Below, piece after piece: positions 11,431 to 22,756 of a DNA stretch of 64,000 nucleotides (positions are counted from its first letter, which is position 1; every line of letters begins with the position of its first letter). The notes beneath the pieces were generated by a model. It ran no database searches. It saw only the letters and a list, made by a program, of their open reading frames with translations, and had not been told where the DNA came from. The translations under genes were made by a program, and so were the position numbers. The stretch comes from Gonocerus acuteangulatus (Eukaryota; Arthropoda; Insecta; Hemiptera; Coreidae): assembly GCA_946811695.1 (NCBI GenBank), contig OX328123.1, forward strand, positions 17,822,213 through 17,886,212, read 5' to 3'.

Positions 11431-12890
11431 TCGCAGCCCCCCGCCCCTCCCCCTAAATTATTTTCTATTTACGCTAGTGATAGAGGTTTCATTAAGAATG
11501 AGGAAGAAGCAGGGCCGCCACATCTCATAGCCGGGCCCAGGACCAGATCACGGGCCCCCACTACTCAGTGCCAGACTGAAAATTCTAGTACATTGCTATA
11601 GGACTTTGGACATTTTAAAATTATTTTCATCTTCAGTTTTGAGTGAAATGAGAAGAAAATCCGACAATCGGTGCAGGAAAGGTCACTTTCGGTACTTTAT
11701 TACGACTCCTAATGAAATATACTATTCTAGGACTTCACTTGTTTTGTCGTTTATTTACATTAAAAAAAATATAGATCCAATTCTAATAAATATAGGCTAC
11801 GCCCGTCTATATTTCTAAACCCCATTGCTCTTATTACAAGCTTATAACCTATACATTTTTTCCAATTAGTGAGGCCCGGCCCAGGCCCCGACTGAGCCCG
11901 GGCCCGGGAGTACGCTTGAAAGTTTTCCCAAAAGATCACAGAAAGAGAGAAATAGTTTTTATTTTAAGTTTTCGTTATGTCACAACGAATAAGAACGGAA
12001 CCGCGCTAAAGTGAAGCATTTACTGCGAGTCAGACTTTTTAAACTGTACTCTGTCACTAAGAGTTAAAAGCCACAACGAAGAAAATATATTTCACATACA
12101 TATTCAGGGTTTTTAACCCTGGAAATGGCTTAGATTATGAAGCAGCTTCAAAAATTCGGAAAAAACCACTTAAACGTGTGTACTGAAATTGAATTTCACT
12201 TGAAGACAGTTTTCCTCCATGTTTTGGGTGTGAGAAACTTAAAGTTTCATATAAAAATCATCAATTAGCTCTCGCTTTAAGGGTACAAATACTTGTTGTA
12301 AAATATTCGGATTATTTCTGTTTCTGGACTGGTTTCGATGTGCAATCACAGAACCATTGTCCTAACCTTATGGAGCTGGGTCCATGAGCCAAAGGAAATT
12401 TTGTCATGGTTTTTATTGTTTGAGGTATTCTTTCTACCTGTTGAATTGGGTGAACGTCCAGGAGCTCTGGAACGCTCGAGCACTTTCTAAAAATTGTGAT
12501 TTCACAGAAATCACAAAAAGGTTTTTCAAAACATTAGTTGAAACAAGACCTCAAGCAATCATCTTTGGGAAAGAACCTTCTTAAATGAAAAATGTCCCAG
12601 CACTCTCATGATCATGACCCCTTAAAATCAGTACTTTCTGCTAAAGGCAGGCGATCAGGATAAATTGTAATAATAATAAATAAAAGATAGCCTTTCTAAC
12701 GGTTGCGCTAGAAAAAGCTTTATTTCTGAGGATCTGAAAGAACCACCCTCGCTATGGAAAGAATGGCTAATGAACTTTCAATATTCACAAGTGTCTTTTT
12801 CAAACCACAATCACTCTTCTAAAAGCTGACATTAATATAAAAACCTAGTTAGCGACGAAAGTTTGGGGGGAAGACAACTGATGAATAGAA
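11431..12890. other. no assigned feature
   Basis: Two short GC-rich patches (11505-11570 and 11870-11910) contain a repeated 'gggcccagg'-like text. Near 12000 is a copy of the short repeat 'ggaaccgcgctaaa..gcgagtcagacttttt'. No gene recognised. Confidence 0.3.
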
Positions 12891-12893
12891 CTA

Positions 12894-13804
12894 ATGGGAT
12901 GAATAAAACAAAATGACCGTTTTATAGGTAAAAATCAAAGTTCTTCTACTTACAAGGTTTTTAAAAATCAAAATATATACTACCATTGCGTACTATGGTG
13001 TGATGCCTTGTGGAAGCCAGCTGTTGAAATCCTTGATGGCACCACTCTTTGGGTTTAGAATCGAAGATCTCACGAACGCCATTTTCAACTTCATTCAAGG
13101 TGTGGAATGTTTTTCCTTGAAGGAAATGAGCCATTAATCTGAAAAGGTGGTAGTCGGATGGTGCTAGGTCTGGACTATATGCCAAGGGAGAGAGAAGCAC
13201 GATTCGATCCAAATCAGGTAGTTTTTGGTTTGTAAGGCGACAGGTGTGGGGTCTGTCATTATCTTGTCGGAAGAATACTTGCTTTCTGTTGACTAAACCT
13301 GGATACCGCTGAACCAAAACATCGTAAATTCTCTAAAGTTGTACTGGATAGAACCTCTTAGAATTTCTTTTCGTAGGATCGGCTTCAATAGCAGTGCGCA
13401 GAGCATTCTGGTTGACTACTGAAACATGCCCTGATACAGATTTATTTTCAAGGCTCAAATCACCTTCATTAAATTTTTGGAACCACCTTCTTACTGTCCT
13501 TTCATTCAAAGATTCTTCATCCTCAAATTCAACCACTAAATGAATGGCTTCAGTTGCTGAAAACTTCCGTTTCCAAAAATAAAGCAAAATTATGATAATT
13601 CCGTTCTGTAGTGGCATTGTGAACAAAGGGGAGTTATAGAAGTACTGAGCCCGGATAGGGGGCAGGCTGGCTACCAAATGATTCACAAGGGATCAAACAT
13701 GAACTTCTTGTCACAATTCTTAGCTCCCAAATGTAAATAAGAGAGGAAATACGATGCAATGTTCAAACACAAAGAAAACGGTCATTTTTTCTTACTCATC
13801 CCAT
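12894..13804 (-). mobile_element. mariner element, internally deleted
   Basis: TIRs of 30 bp at 12894-12923 and 13775-13804 (ATGGGATGA.TAA..., 27 of 30 matching), flanked by TA on both sides (12892-12893, 13805-13806). This is the canonical mariner target. The element is 911 bp against about 1.3 kb for a full mariner. It encodes remains of a transposase on the minus strand. Confidence 0.93.
12961..13617 (-). pseudogene. mariner transposase, deleted
   Basis: The N-terminal part (from about 13617) has the paired helix-turn-helix region ending in NERTVRRWFQKFNEGDLSLEN and IEADP, typical of mariner. The C-terminal part (13317-12961) has QDNDRPHT with the second catalytic Asp and SPDLAPSDYHLF with the third. 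I count 35 residues between them, one more than mariner's usual 34. Between the two parts there is a stop and frame change, and roughly 100 residues are missing, including the first catalytic Asp. It cannot encode an active transposase. Confidence 0.92.
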
Positions 13805-14032
13805 TAATATCATGTTTATTTTTGCGCGCGCAATCCCATCAGAAATAAATGAAAATTATTCTTGATGAAATTCTTCTGAATAGTAATTCTTCTTTTTTTT
13901 TATATTCATTTTTAATGTGAGACTTACTTCAATCATTAAATATCAATTTCATCAAAAACAAATTTTCATTTAATACTGATAATATCAACAATATAAATAA
14001 ACGTGAACTCATAGATACTTACCCAACAATCC

Positions 14033-14580
14033 TAATGTAATTGAAGTCTGAAGAAATAAAAAATCGAAACTAAATTGTTTTAGGATATTTTATTTATTAT
14101 ACTTCATTATTTTTAAATTATACAATTCTTTTCTCTGTGATTTTGAATGAGGAGGTGTGAGAGGGGGGAGAAGGAGGAGTGGGAGAATATGGAGTCATAA
14201 GTACCTACTCAACAATCCTAATTCTTAATTTGTTTCCTTAGAAGTAAATTACAGTAGATAAACTTAATGAAACATGCAGTCATAAATTAAAAAAAAAAAA
14301 AGATTGTATTTTTACATCCTTACAACAAACTTGGTCGATATTAAGCCAAACTAACGAGGAATATGTGTTGTAAAAAAAAAATAAAAACCACAAGCGGTCC
14401 TTAAGATGTTAGGATCACTACAGAAAAAAAAATTAAATAAAAATTTAATAATTAAGTAAGTTATTCATTACAAATACGAAATGTCAAAACTATTAATTTT
14501 TTTTTTACTATATAGGATATTTTTCAGCATTACAAGTTTCCAATTACATTATAAAATTGAGAGATAATCTCAGCCCTCAG
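14033..14580 (+). repeat. duplicated block D, copy 1
   Basis: 'gtaattgaagtctgaagaaa' through 'gaatatggagtcataagtac' matches 16207-16460 and 21173-21420 almost base for base. The following part ('tttttacatccttacaaca' to 14580) matches 22010-22240. Lengths and contiguity indicate segmental duplication rather than transposition. It contains no recognisable gene. Confidence 0.85.
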
Positions 14581-15222
14581 TATATCAGAAGAAAGGTACG
14601 GCTATCTGTTATGCTGTGTGCCGAATTCTTCACATTACAAATTGTAAAAAGAAAATGTATATAACTTTAATGACAAATAATTGTTAAAATTCCATGTTAT
14701 TCTCGGGCTTGTCATTTAATACACTGTTTTTGTTACTATTCTAACACTTAGAAAGCAAAATAAATCTCTTTCCAGTGGGAGACATCGCTGCGCTGCTTTT
14801 ATTGTAAAAATTATTTTAGTTCAGTCTTCGATTGTATGTAGTGTTCTCATAAATGTTAAATGATACTAGAAATAATAATACATCAAATAGCATTTTCGTT
14901 TTATTTTATTTTTCGCTTGTTTACAGACATTTTTTTTAGTATTTATTTTTTGTTATTATTATTTTTCTACTTAATTTTTAAAACCAAAAGTACTTAGATT
15001 ATTATAATGTTTACATTATTGTCCATTAGACGAAATATTTAATTACAAACCATATTAAAAAAAGAAAAGTTGTTTACAATGATAGAGAATCCAATAAAAA
15101 AAGTATTATTTATTTCATTGTGAGCTTCGCAACTTTAGCGATAAGCTCATGATCAGGAAAATCTCTGTCTAAAAGAAAAAATAAACAAAAAAAAAGGAAT
15201 AAAAGAAATAACAAAACAAAAA
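14581..15222. other. no assigned feature
   Basis: AT-rich sequence with A and T runs; nothing recognised. Confidence 0.3.
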
Positions 15223-15255
15223 AGGTTGGGCAAAAATTAGCGAACTCTAAAACCT

Positions 15256-15567
15256 CAGGGTTGGGCAAAAATTAGCGATCGCTAAAAGCTGATACCTCAA
15301 CGCTAATTTAGTGCTACCGTATAAACCTAACGCTAAAAATTAGCGCATAGCGACAGCAGGGCGCTAATCGCTAAATTAAATGAATATCTTGTAGCTAAAG
15401 GTAATTAGCTATTAGCTTCAACGATATTTAATCATTTCATAAATAAATAAGCGATTAGCCGTCCTGCCGTCGCTATGCGCTAATTTTTAGCGCTGAGTTT
15501 AGACGGTAACGCTAAATTAGCCCTGAGGTATCAGCTTTTAGCGCTCGCTAATTTTTGGCCAACCCTG
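15256..15567. mobile_element. hAT-type foldback MITE
   Basis: Starts CAGGGTTGGGCAAAAATTAG and ends with 'ctaatttttggccaaccctg', near its reverse complement. The whole element is a palindrome built from TTAGCG/CGCTAA words. The left TIR is partly duplicated just outside (15224-15255). I do not find a clean 8-bp target duplication. Ends are typical of hAT, and of a different family from the element at 1809. Confidence 0.75.
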
Positions 15568-15880
15568 AACCAGAATAAGTAAATTTCAGTGACTTTAGTC
15601 ACTCATGTGTGCAAATATTCGCACATACATATTGGTTTTAGGTAATGTATACCTATATATCATATTCATACAATATACCTAATCATACCTATTTAAGAAT
15701 TTAAACACGTTCACGCACAACAAAAATAAAAATAAATGAAAAAATATATATAACTAAGTGGACACATTATAATATATGAAAATATATAATTTATAAAAAA
15801 ATAAAAAAAAAACGATTCCATTGTCTCTGATTCACTAAACAAAAAAAAAAGTAAAAAAAAATAATGAAATAATAATACAA

Positions 15881-16010
15881 GGGGTCTCCCGTGGGCTAGC
15901 GCGCTAGATTCATAAGCGGGAGATGGTGGGTTCGATCCCCACCCGTGACAGGAATTTTCTCATCTCAAGGCTCGCTGAGAAAATTCCTGGCTGCACCCTG
16001 GATGTCGGCT
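15881..16010 (+). mobile_element. tRNA-derived SINE, 3'-truncated copy
   Basis: A tRNA-like head with 'ggtgggttcgatccccac' as B box and a partly deleted A box ('gtgggctagcgcgctag'), then the body 'gagaaaattcctggctgca' and 'ccctggatgtcggc'. It stops at the junction with the duplicated block starting about 16012. Confidence 0.85.
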
Positions 16011-16102
16011 GGGAAGGCTGACAACTGGGGACACCTGAGGCGTGGACAAGTAACTAATATAAAATTACAAAGTACAGTTGAATTGTAGATTGTAATATTT
16101 TG

Positions 16103-16140
<38 letters not shown>

Positions 16141-16501
16141 GGGCGTTAAAATTAAAAAAAAAAAATATTTCGAAAAACAAATTCTTACATTTTGTCGTTT
16201 CCAGAAGTAATTGAAGTCTGAAGAAATAAAAAATCGAAACTAAATTGTTTTAGGATATTTTATTTATTATATTTCATTATTTTTAAATTATACAATTCTT
16301 TTCTCTGTGATTTTGAATGAGGAGGTGTCAGAGGGGGGAGAAGGAGGAGTGGGAGAATATGGAGTCATAAGTACCTAGCCAACAATCCTAATTCTTAATT
16401 TGTTTCCTTAGAAGTAAATTAAAGGAGATAATCACAATGAAAAGTGCAGTCATTGACTAAAAGTGAGTCTTACAATTATATTGAAAATAGTTGCATGACT
16501 C

Positions 16502-16662
16502 GGGGGTCTCCCGTGGTCTAATGGTTAGCGCATTGGATTCATAAGCGGGAGATGGTGGGTTCGATCCCCACCTCCGGCGGAAATTCTCATCTCATGGCTC
16601 GTTGGGAAAATTCCTCGCTGCACCCTGGATGTCGGCGCTAATGACCTGGAAGTAGATGCGCC

Positions 16663-16716
<54 letters not shown>
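16502..16716 (+). mobile_element. full-length tRNA-derived SINE with TSD
   Basis: A box 'tggtctaatggttagcgc', B box 'ggttcgatccc', a body with 'ttcctcgctgcaccctgga' and 'tgtcggcgctaatgacc', 3' end 'gtagatgcgccgt' and a long poly-A. It is flanked by direct repeats 'gttgcatgactc' (ending about 16501; 16717-16728). The empty site exists at 21447 and in the adjacent array, so this insertion post-dates the duplication of block D. Confidence 0.95.
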
Positions 16717-16719
<3 letters not shown>

Positions 16720-16763
16720 GCATGACTCACTTTCAATTATATTGAAAATAGTTAGTTGGTTTA

Positions 16764-16947
16764 GGGTTCTCCAGTGGTCTAGTGGCTAGCGCGCTAGATT
16801 CATAAGCGGGAGATGGTGGGTTCGATTCCCACCAGCGCCAGAAATTTTCTCAACTCAAGGCTCGCTGAGAAAATTCCTGGCTGCACCCTGGATGTCGGCG
16901 CTAATGGCCAAGATTTGTCGATGCACCGTAAAAAAAATTTAAAAAAA
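16764..16947 (+). mobile_element. tRNA-derived SINE
   Basis: 'gggttctccagtggtctagt' with A and B boxes, body and tail 'tgtcgatgcaccgtaaaaaa'. The 5' flank 'gttagttggttta' is the same as for the SINE at 21763, so the two are the same insertion copied by segmental duplication. The 3' flanking duplication is lost here. Confidence 0.9.
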
Positions 16948-16960
16948 TAATACAAGAAAA

Positions 16961-17399
16961 AAGTTACGCACCTAAAATGCCTCCGGTAACATTAGCATTC
17001 ATATTAATGTTTTCAAAATGATATTAAAATTGATATTACTTTTAGAGTCAAAAGCACATTACAGAATACATATACTTCCAAAATAATAGAAACAAAACGG
17101 AGGAATTTGCTTGAGGTGTCAGATATGTTATGAATTAATACGAGATGGTAATGTTCTGAATGAATTACCATTTAAATTTATTCTCTAATGTTAGAAAGGA
17201 GTTAGGTTATAACTGGGTAGGTATTGTGGTAGCCATGGTGTAAGTTAAAGCAAATAAGGATATAATTGTTGGGGATTAGAGAGAAGACTAGAGGTGGGAG
17301 AGCGGCGATTATACTTGTTAATGTCTGAGGGGTAAGATAAGATTAGCTATACAGGGTGGGAGGGGTATTATTGGGTGTCGTCACCTCTTTAGGGTCTGG
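16961..17399. other. upstream of the homeobox-type exon
   Basis: No repeat recognised. Becomes progressively G-rich on approach to the exon. Confidence 0.35.
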
Positions 17400-17543
17400 A
17401 GTGGGGGCCTCAATTAGCCAAGCCACGCCCACTAGGAGAAGGAGTGGGAGAAAAGGAGGCGGGGCTAACAATCAAGAGGGCGTGGCCATCTATGGTGGCC
17501 GTCTCAGTCAGTCCGGTCTGTGATGAGCTGGCGGTGAGGAGCG
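17400..17543 (+). promoter_or_regulatory. candidate promoter of the NK1-like gene
   Basis: A GC-rich island in AT-rich surroundings with KLF/Sp-type boxes: 'ccacgccc' (about 17424), 'ggcggggc' (about 17459) and 'gggcgtggc' (about 17480). Two overlapping initiator-like TCAGTC hexamers lie at 17504-17513, 31-40 bases before the ATG. I see no TATA box and no good downstream element, so the start site is a guess. Confidence 0.4.
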
Positions 17544-17790
17544 ATGATCCGCGACAACAAGGAGTCCGCCGCTGATACAGAAGAGGATGACGAGCCATTG
17601 TTGGATGTGGGCTCGCCGGTGGATCTCTCCCGTCTGCCGAGACTGGACTATGGTGGACAGGGTGACTCGCCGCCACCAGCGAGGCCGCAGCCGCTACCGT
17701 TCTCCGTTGACAACATACTCGATCCCAACAAATTCACAGGTGGCAAGGTGACGTCTACTCACTGGCGGCCTCATGAGATCACACACTCGA
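17544..17790 (+). CDS. slou: first coding exon, NK1/slouch-like homeobox gene
   Basis: ATG at 17544 opens 82 codons plus one base before a consensus donor. The protein is acidic, then Pro-rich (DSPPPARPQPLP), followed by LPFSVDNILDPNKFTGGK at about residues 51-68. FSVxxILDPxKF is the TN/eh1-type repression motif in the form I associate with NK1/NKX1 (slouch) factors, which are nuclear homeodomain repressors of mesodermal and neural patterning that bind Groucho. The homeodomain is not in this window, so later exons must lie downstream beyond it, or were missed in the intron. Base composition is clearly more GC-rich than everything around it. This is the only convincing host gene exon. Another NK-class gene is possible. 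Confidence 0.75.
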
Positions 17791-17796
17791 GTAAGT
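17791..17796 (+). other. 5' splice site
   Basis: GTAAGT directly after CGA; a near-perfect metazoan donor. It ends the exon in phase 1. Confidence 0.8.
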
Positions 17797-18701
17797 ACAA
17801 CCTTTTCTTACAGCTACAAATGTGTACTAAAATTATTTTGAACAAGTTATAATTATTTTGACAAGTTTATTCAATGACCGTAAATAATAATAATAAAATA
17901 AAAAGCATTTGTACTCGCTATTTTTATGCTTCAATGTAGTGTTTATCATCAAGGCATTGTTTTGCTTATCTATCAAACAAAAAAAATTGTAGTATAATAA
18001 TGTCGAAAAAAAAATGCATACATGTATAAAACGGGAGTTTATTTCTGACAGCGGTACATGTTGGAGACAGTACAGGAATTTGAAACATATGTTAAATTTG
18101 AAAGCTAAGACAAAATAAAACCCTTACTTTTTGACAGTTATAAAATCATTGCGAAAAAAGGATCAAAACTGCGTTCACGTGCAATAAAATTAATAAAAGA
18201 TATTAGATTAATCAATAAAAACACTAAAATAAATAAGCGATGAAAAATCAGGTATATACTAAAAATATTCTATACATCAAAATCAAAATTTTAAAAATGT
18301 TTGTTTATACCGTCATAAATACCAGATGGAAATAAATTTTTAAAAAGTTTCGACTGGTAAAAATTATTACATTTCATGCTGGATTTAAGTTTTAATATAT
18401 TGACAGCCTATAGCAATGTCAATTCTTAATTGAATACAACGGATGGTAATAACAATACCGTCTATTTCTTAGGTATTTATAGATTAGCACATCAAAATAA
18501 AATAAACAAAATCATCAAGAATTTGTCTAACGGACAATTTGCACATAATTAGCAATTATCCTACCGTACATATTTAAACATATAACTCCGAAAAATATTA
18601 ATGATAAGTAAAAAAATAAAAAGTCCAATTTCCAAAGAGCTGACTCAAATTGAAGAACATTAACAAGAAATATTGTAAACAACACTCTTAAAAAAAGGCA
18701 A
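17797..18701 (+). other. start of a long intron
   Basis: AT-rich non-repetitive sequence, presumably intron 1 of the NK1-like gene. No further exon with homeodomain motifs is visible. Confidence 0.5.
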
Positions 18702-18735
<34 letters not shown>

Positions 18736-18776
18736 TTTAACGGCGCATCTACATCTTGGCCATTAGCGCCGCAAAC
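18702..18776 (-). mobile_element. SINE 3' end fragment after (TA)n
   Basis: Short (TA)n, poly-T, then 'aacggcgcatctacatctt' and 'ggccattagcgccg', the shared tail of the SINEs here on the minus strand. Head and body are missing (5' truncation). Confidence 0.85.
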
Positions 18777-19794
18777 TATATTTTTTTAATGATTACTTAT
18801 TCGCAATAGCAATAAAATAGATTAAATTATTTCTAAAACCAATAAGTACAACTAATGTTTTATATTTTTGTAGTTAAATGTTATCATCAATATTGGACTA
18901 ATTAATGACCAATTAAAATTATTTAAGCAATGAGATAAACAGTTTTAAATAAATTCCATGTTTATACAATGCTCATACGATTACATATTTAATTTTCCTT
19001 TGATGTTCGGAAGGCAAAGACTTTCTCGATAAACCAATTTAATAGTTCTATGAATCCTGAAGCATTGCATGTGAACATCAGAAGTACTTATGGAATTAAT
19101 ATCAATGTATCAATATCCATTAGATGTATTTAAAAGATACGAAATCTTAATTATTTCTGGTAGTTAAGTTATTAATTTATTATTAAATTGAGAATATACC
19201 ATTGAAATCCGTTGAAAAACAGCGGTTCAACAGGTTTCTCTCACACATAAATTAATAACTGGACTATTCAAATGGTTGCAAATTCCCTTCTATCAAATTA
19301 ATTAGGCGTTCAATTAATTTGGGTTCACTTACAAAATATATAACATTACCAAAAAATACATAGGTACTAAGGAAATTTCATTTAAAAAAACAACAACAAA
19401 TAAAAAAATATCAAAAATTGTGTAAACAAATTTATTCTGACTATTAATAGGTATGGTAAACAAAAATACCACGAACGATACGAATACCAATAATATCTCG
19501 CATTAAGAAATTTCATTCTCTTTTCTAACAAATATTTCATTAAATTTAAAACAAACAATACTTATATTAAAAACAATATTAATTACTAAAAAAAAACATG
19601 GCAATTCAAATTTAGTTCTAGATTATAATATAAAAATACTCGAAACAGCAATAATTATAATAATAAAAGAATAAGTTTAATAAATAATCAAAACAAAATT
19701 ACAAAATTTAAACACAAAACTTTGATATTTTTTTTTATTCGTGTCGTTTATTTTGATTGATAAATAAGAATAGTTTATATTTCGAAAAGGAGGC
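18777..19794. other. intron-like, no assigned feature
   Basis: AT-rich; nothing recognised. Confidence 0.35.
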
Positions 19795-19866
19795 CCGGTT
19801 GCCGTGAGTGTTAAGGCGTGAGCACTTAACACTCAGTGCCAATGGTCGTGGGTTCCATTCCCACTA
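19795..19866 (+). other. tRNA-like head
   Basis: 'ggcccggttgccgtgagtgt' with 'gtgggttccattcccac' about 50 bases on, an acceptable Pol III A/B box pair. The central 'aagcacttaacactcagtg' could be a class II variable arm, but there is no acceptor stem closure. It runs directly into family E sequence at about 19868. Probably a SINE head or tRNA relic. Confidence 0.45.
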
Positions 19867-19867
19867 T

Positions 19868-20958
19868 GGGATGGGTTACATTGACCCCATCCATATAGGA
19901 TGCTAGCAGCCTACAGAGAGATGACTTTATTATGTGGATAAAAAAGAACAAAGGTAAATTCAGAGTAATAATAATGAGACTTTATTTGGGTGTAATTTAC
20001 ATATACACTTCTTAACAAGTAGATATTTACAAGTAGGTATGAGGTATACACTTTTTGACAAATATAGATATTTACAAGTATTAGGTATTAGGTACAATGT
20101 ACTTATGAACAATATTGAACAAGTAGGTCTAGAAATAAAATATTTTTTTTTGTTTTCATGACACTTATAGCCGTATTCATAAAGCCGAAGACAGTTGATT
20201 TCAGCATCTGTTCAAACAGAAACAATAATAAATTTTTAATAATAATAAAAGAAAAGTTGTTGTTGTTGTTGTGTTTTATATAGAAGGAACTCTAAAACAG
20301 AATGGACACCGAAATAAAAGTCTACTAATACAATTTTGAACTAATATTCTAGCCGTATTCTAGGAACGTATAAAAAAAGACTTCCATCAGTTCTCAGCTT
20401 ACCAGGCTTATTGAACTCCATCTTTAGTTGGTTCTATACCCGCAGCGCCATGTTATATTAAGGAAATATATTCTTGAAAAACAAACACAAGTTTCTTCAT
20501 TCTATTGTATATAAAATCTGTTTTTAAATTTAATAATAATAAAAACAAGAGCCTGTATGCAATACATATGTTCTAATAAATTCTAACACTAACCATAATA
20601 GTAGGTATCTAAATTATAACCGAAGAAATAATAGTAAGATTTATGTTGATATAATAAAGATACATTAATAAAATAAATGAACTTATTAAAATAAATGGAT
20701 TGGTAAAAGTACTTATTGGGCTGATTCATCATCATTCTATTTTGAGGTGTTTAAACTCTGTTCTGGGGGTACAGTTCTAGGGGTACAGTCTGCATCCTGC
20801 TTTAGGCTTCCAATACCTGCTGTCTTATATAGGATTCCTTAAAAGGAACTTTAATGTAGAATGTCATTAAATCAGAGTGACATAGTGGAAATATATGGAA
20901 TCCTATTTCATAATGCTGGCACTGAGTCACAGTTTTCAGGCTGCCGGCAGCCTGTTTC
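19868..20958 (+). mobile_element. family E element, copy 1 (left-truncated)
   Basis: Matches 27290-27660 (same orientation) and, at its right end, 28740-28841: 'ggcactgagtcacagttttc', 'aggctgccggcagcctg', 'ttttctccgtgta'. The left terminal inverted repeat is missing and a tRNA-like head lies there instead. Confidence 0.7.
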
Positions 20959-21066
20959 TTTTCTCCGTGTAAGAAGGAAGGCTGACAACTGGGGACACCT
21001 GAGGCGTGGACAAGTAACTAATATAAAATTACAAAGTACAGTCGAATTGTAGATTGTAATATTTTG

Positions 21067-21109
<43 letters not shown>

Positions 21110-21446
21110 CGTTAAAATTTAAAAAAAAAAATATTTCGAAAAACAAATTCTTACATTTTGTCGTTTCCAGATGTAATTGAAGTCTGAAGAAATAAAAAAT
21201 CGAAACTAAATTGTTTTAGGATATTTTATTTATTATATTTCATTATTTTTAAATTATACAATTCTTTTCTCTGTGATTTTGAATGAGGGGGGAGAAGGAG
21301 GAGTGGGAGAATATGGAGTCATAAGTACCTAGCCAACAATCCTAATTCTTAATTTGTTTCCTTAGAAGTAAATTAAAGGAGATAAACACAATGAAAATTG
21401 TAGTCATTGATTAAAAGTGAGTCTTACAATTATATTGAAAATAGTT

Positions 21447-21752
21447 GCATGACTCACTTTCAATTATATTGAAAATAGTTGCATGACTCACTTTCAATTA
21501 TATTGAAAATAGTTGCATGACTCACTTTCAATTATATTGAAAATAGTTGCATGACTCACTTTCAATTATATTGAAAATAGTTGCATGACTCACTTTCAAT
21601 TATATTGAAAATAGTTGCATGACTCACTTTCAATTATATTGAAAATAGTTGCATGACTCACTTTCAATTATATTGAAAATAGTTGCATGACTCACTTTCA
21701 ATTATATTGAAAATAGTTGCATGACTCACTTTCAATTATATTGAAAATAGTT
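21447..21752. repeat. 34-bp tandem array, nine units
   Basis: Unit 'gcatgactcactttcaatta' plus 14 more bases, starting at 21447, 21481, 21515 and so on, essentially identical. Each unit contains a near-palindrome TTTCAAT..ATTGAAA. In block D copy 2 only one or two units exist, so the expansion is specific to this copy. Confidence 0.97.
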
Positions 21753-21762
21753 AGTTGGTTTA

Positions 21763-21928
21763 GGGTTCTCCAGTGGTCTAGTGGCTAGCGCGCTAGATTC
21801 ATAAGCGGGAGATGGTGGGTTCGATCCCCATCTCAGGGCTCGCTGAGAAAATTCCTGGCTGCACCCTGGATGTCGGCGCTAATAGCCAAGATTTGTTGAT
21901 GCGCCGTAAAAAAAAAAAAGAAAAAAAA
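21763..21928 (+). mobile_element. tRNA-derived SINE with 14-bp TSD
   Basis: A box 'tggtctagtggctagcgc', B box 'ggttcgatccc', a shortened body and 'gatgcgccgt' with an A-rich tail. Flanked by AGTTAGTTGGTTTA at 21749-21762 and 21929-21942. The body lacks about 20 bases after the B box relative to the copy at 16764. Confidence 0.93.
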
Positions 21929-22245
21929 AGTTAGTTGGTTTACTTTGAACATTTTATAAAGCGGGTATGCGTCCAAACGATATTTACATTCAATTATTTT
22001 ATAAAAAATGGGCTTTATTTTTACATCCTTAATACAAACTTGGTAAATATTATGCCAAACTAACGGGGAACATGTGTTGTTAAACAAAGCACCAAAATCA
22101 GTACAATGGATGTTGGGACTTAATCCAGAAAACAAAATTAATACAATTTAATAATTCAGTTAGCTGTTCATTACAAATATAAAAATGGGAAAAACTGTTA
22201 ATGTTTATTTTGCTTGCATAGGTTATATATATCCTAATAAGAATA

Positions 22246-22262
22246 TTTGTGTGTGTGTGTGT

Positions 22263-22312
<50 letters not shown>
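22246..22312. repeat. (TG)n-(TA)n microsatellite
   Basis: Short TG run followed by about 22 TA units. Confidence 0.95.
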
Positions 22313-22315
<3 letters not shown>

Positions 22316-22624
22316 CAGCACCTCCTTACTGGGATCTTAGCCAATCGTTATTTGCGGTTCAATAATAATAATAATGGAATGATTATTTACAAATGTTTAA
22401 ATGTGTTACTTCGACAATTATTCAATTATTATATATGTACTTTAAATAAGAAACTAATATAAAAGAAAAATGTCAAATACATTATAACAATAATAAATGA
22501 GTAAAATCAACCACAAACCAAAACCAAAATATATTGAGCAGCTTGAGAAAAAAAAAAAATTTCTCCAATCATAATATTTAAAATGTTATTTATAATATCC
22601 CTAACATAAAGAACTCACGATTTA

Positions 22625-22628
<4 letters not shown>

Positions 22629-22687
<59 letters not shown>
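22629..22687. repeat. (TA)n microsatellite, left border of foldback A
   Basis: About 30 TA units ending exactly where the Penelope-like foldback starts. Confidence 0.95.
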
Positions 22688-22692
<5 letters not shown>

Positions 22693-22756
22693 TAAAGATG
22701 GAATGGTTGGAATTCGGCTAAATAAACCTCAATATGATTTTGTTTTAAAAAATCTA

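Larger units (their letters stand above)
16012..16960 (+). repeat. duplicated block D, copy 2
   Basis: 'ggaaggctgacaactgggg' onward matches 20968 onward: same (TA)n position, same 'gtcgtttccag' junction, same 'gagtcataagtacctagcc', same 34-base unit (once or twice here), same downstream SINE insertion site. It differs by one extra SINE at 16502. Confidence 0.85.
20965..22240 (+). repeat. duplicated block D, copy 3
   Basis: Third copy of block D, running from 'ggctgacaactggggacac' through the (TA)n, the central block, a 34-bp array and a SINE to the part shared with 14310-14580. It is joined on the left to the end of a family E element. Confidence 0.85.

Noticed and set aside
16502..16590. 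Functional tRNA gene (also 15881, 16764, 21763)
   Set aside because: A and B boxes are good, but the acceptor and anticodon stems do not close and a SINE body follows.
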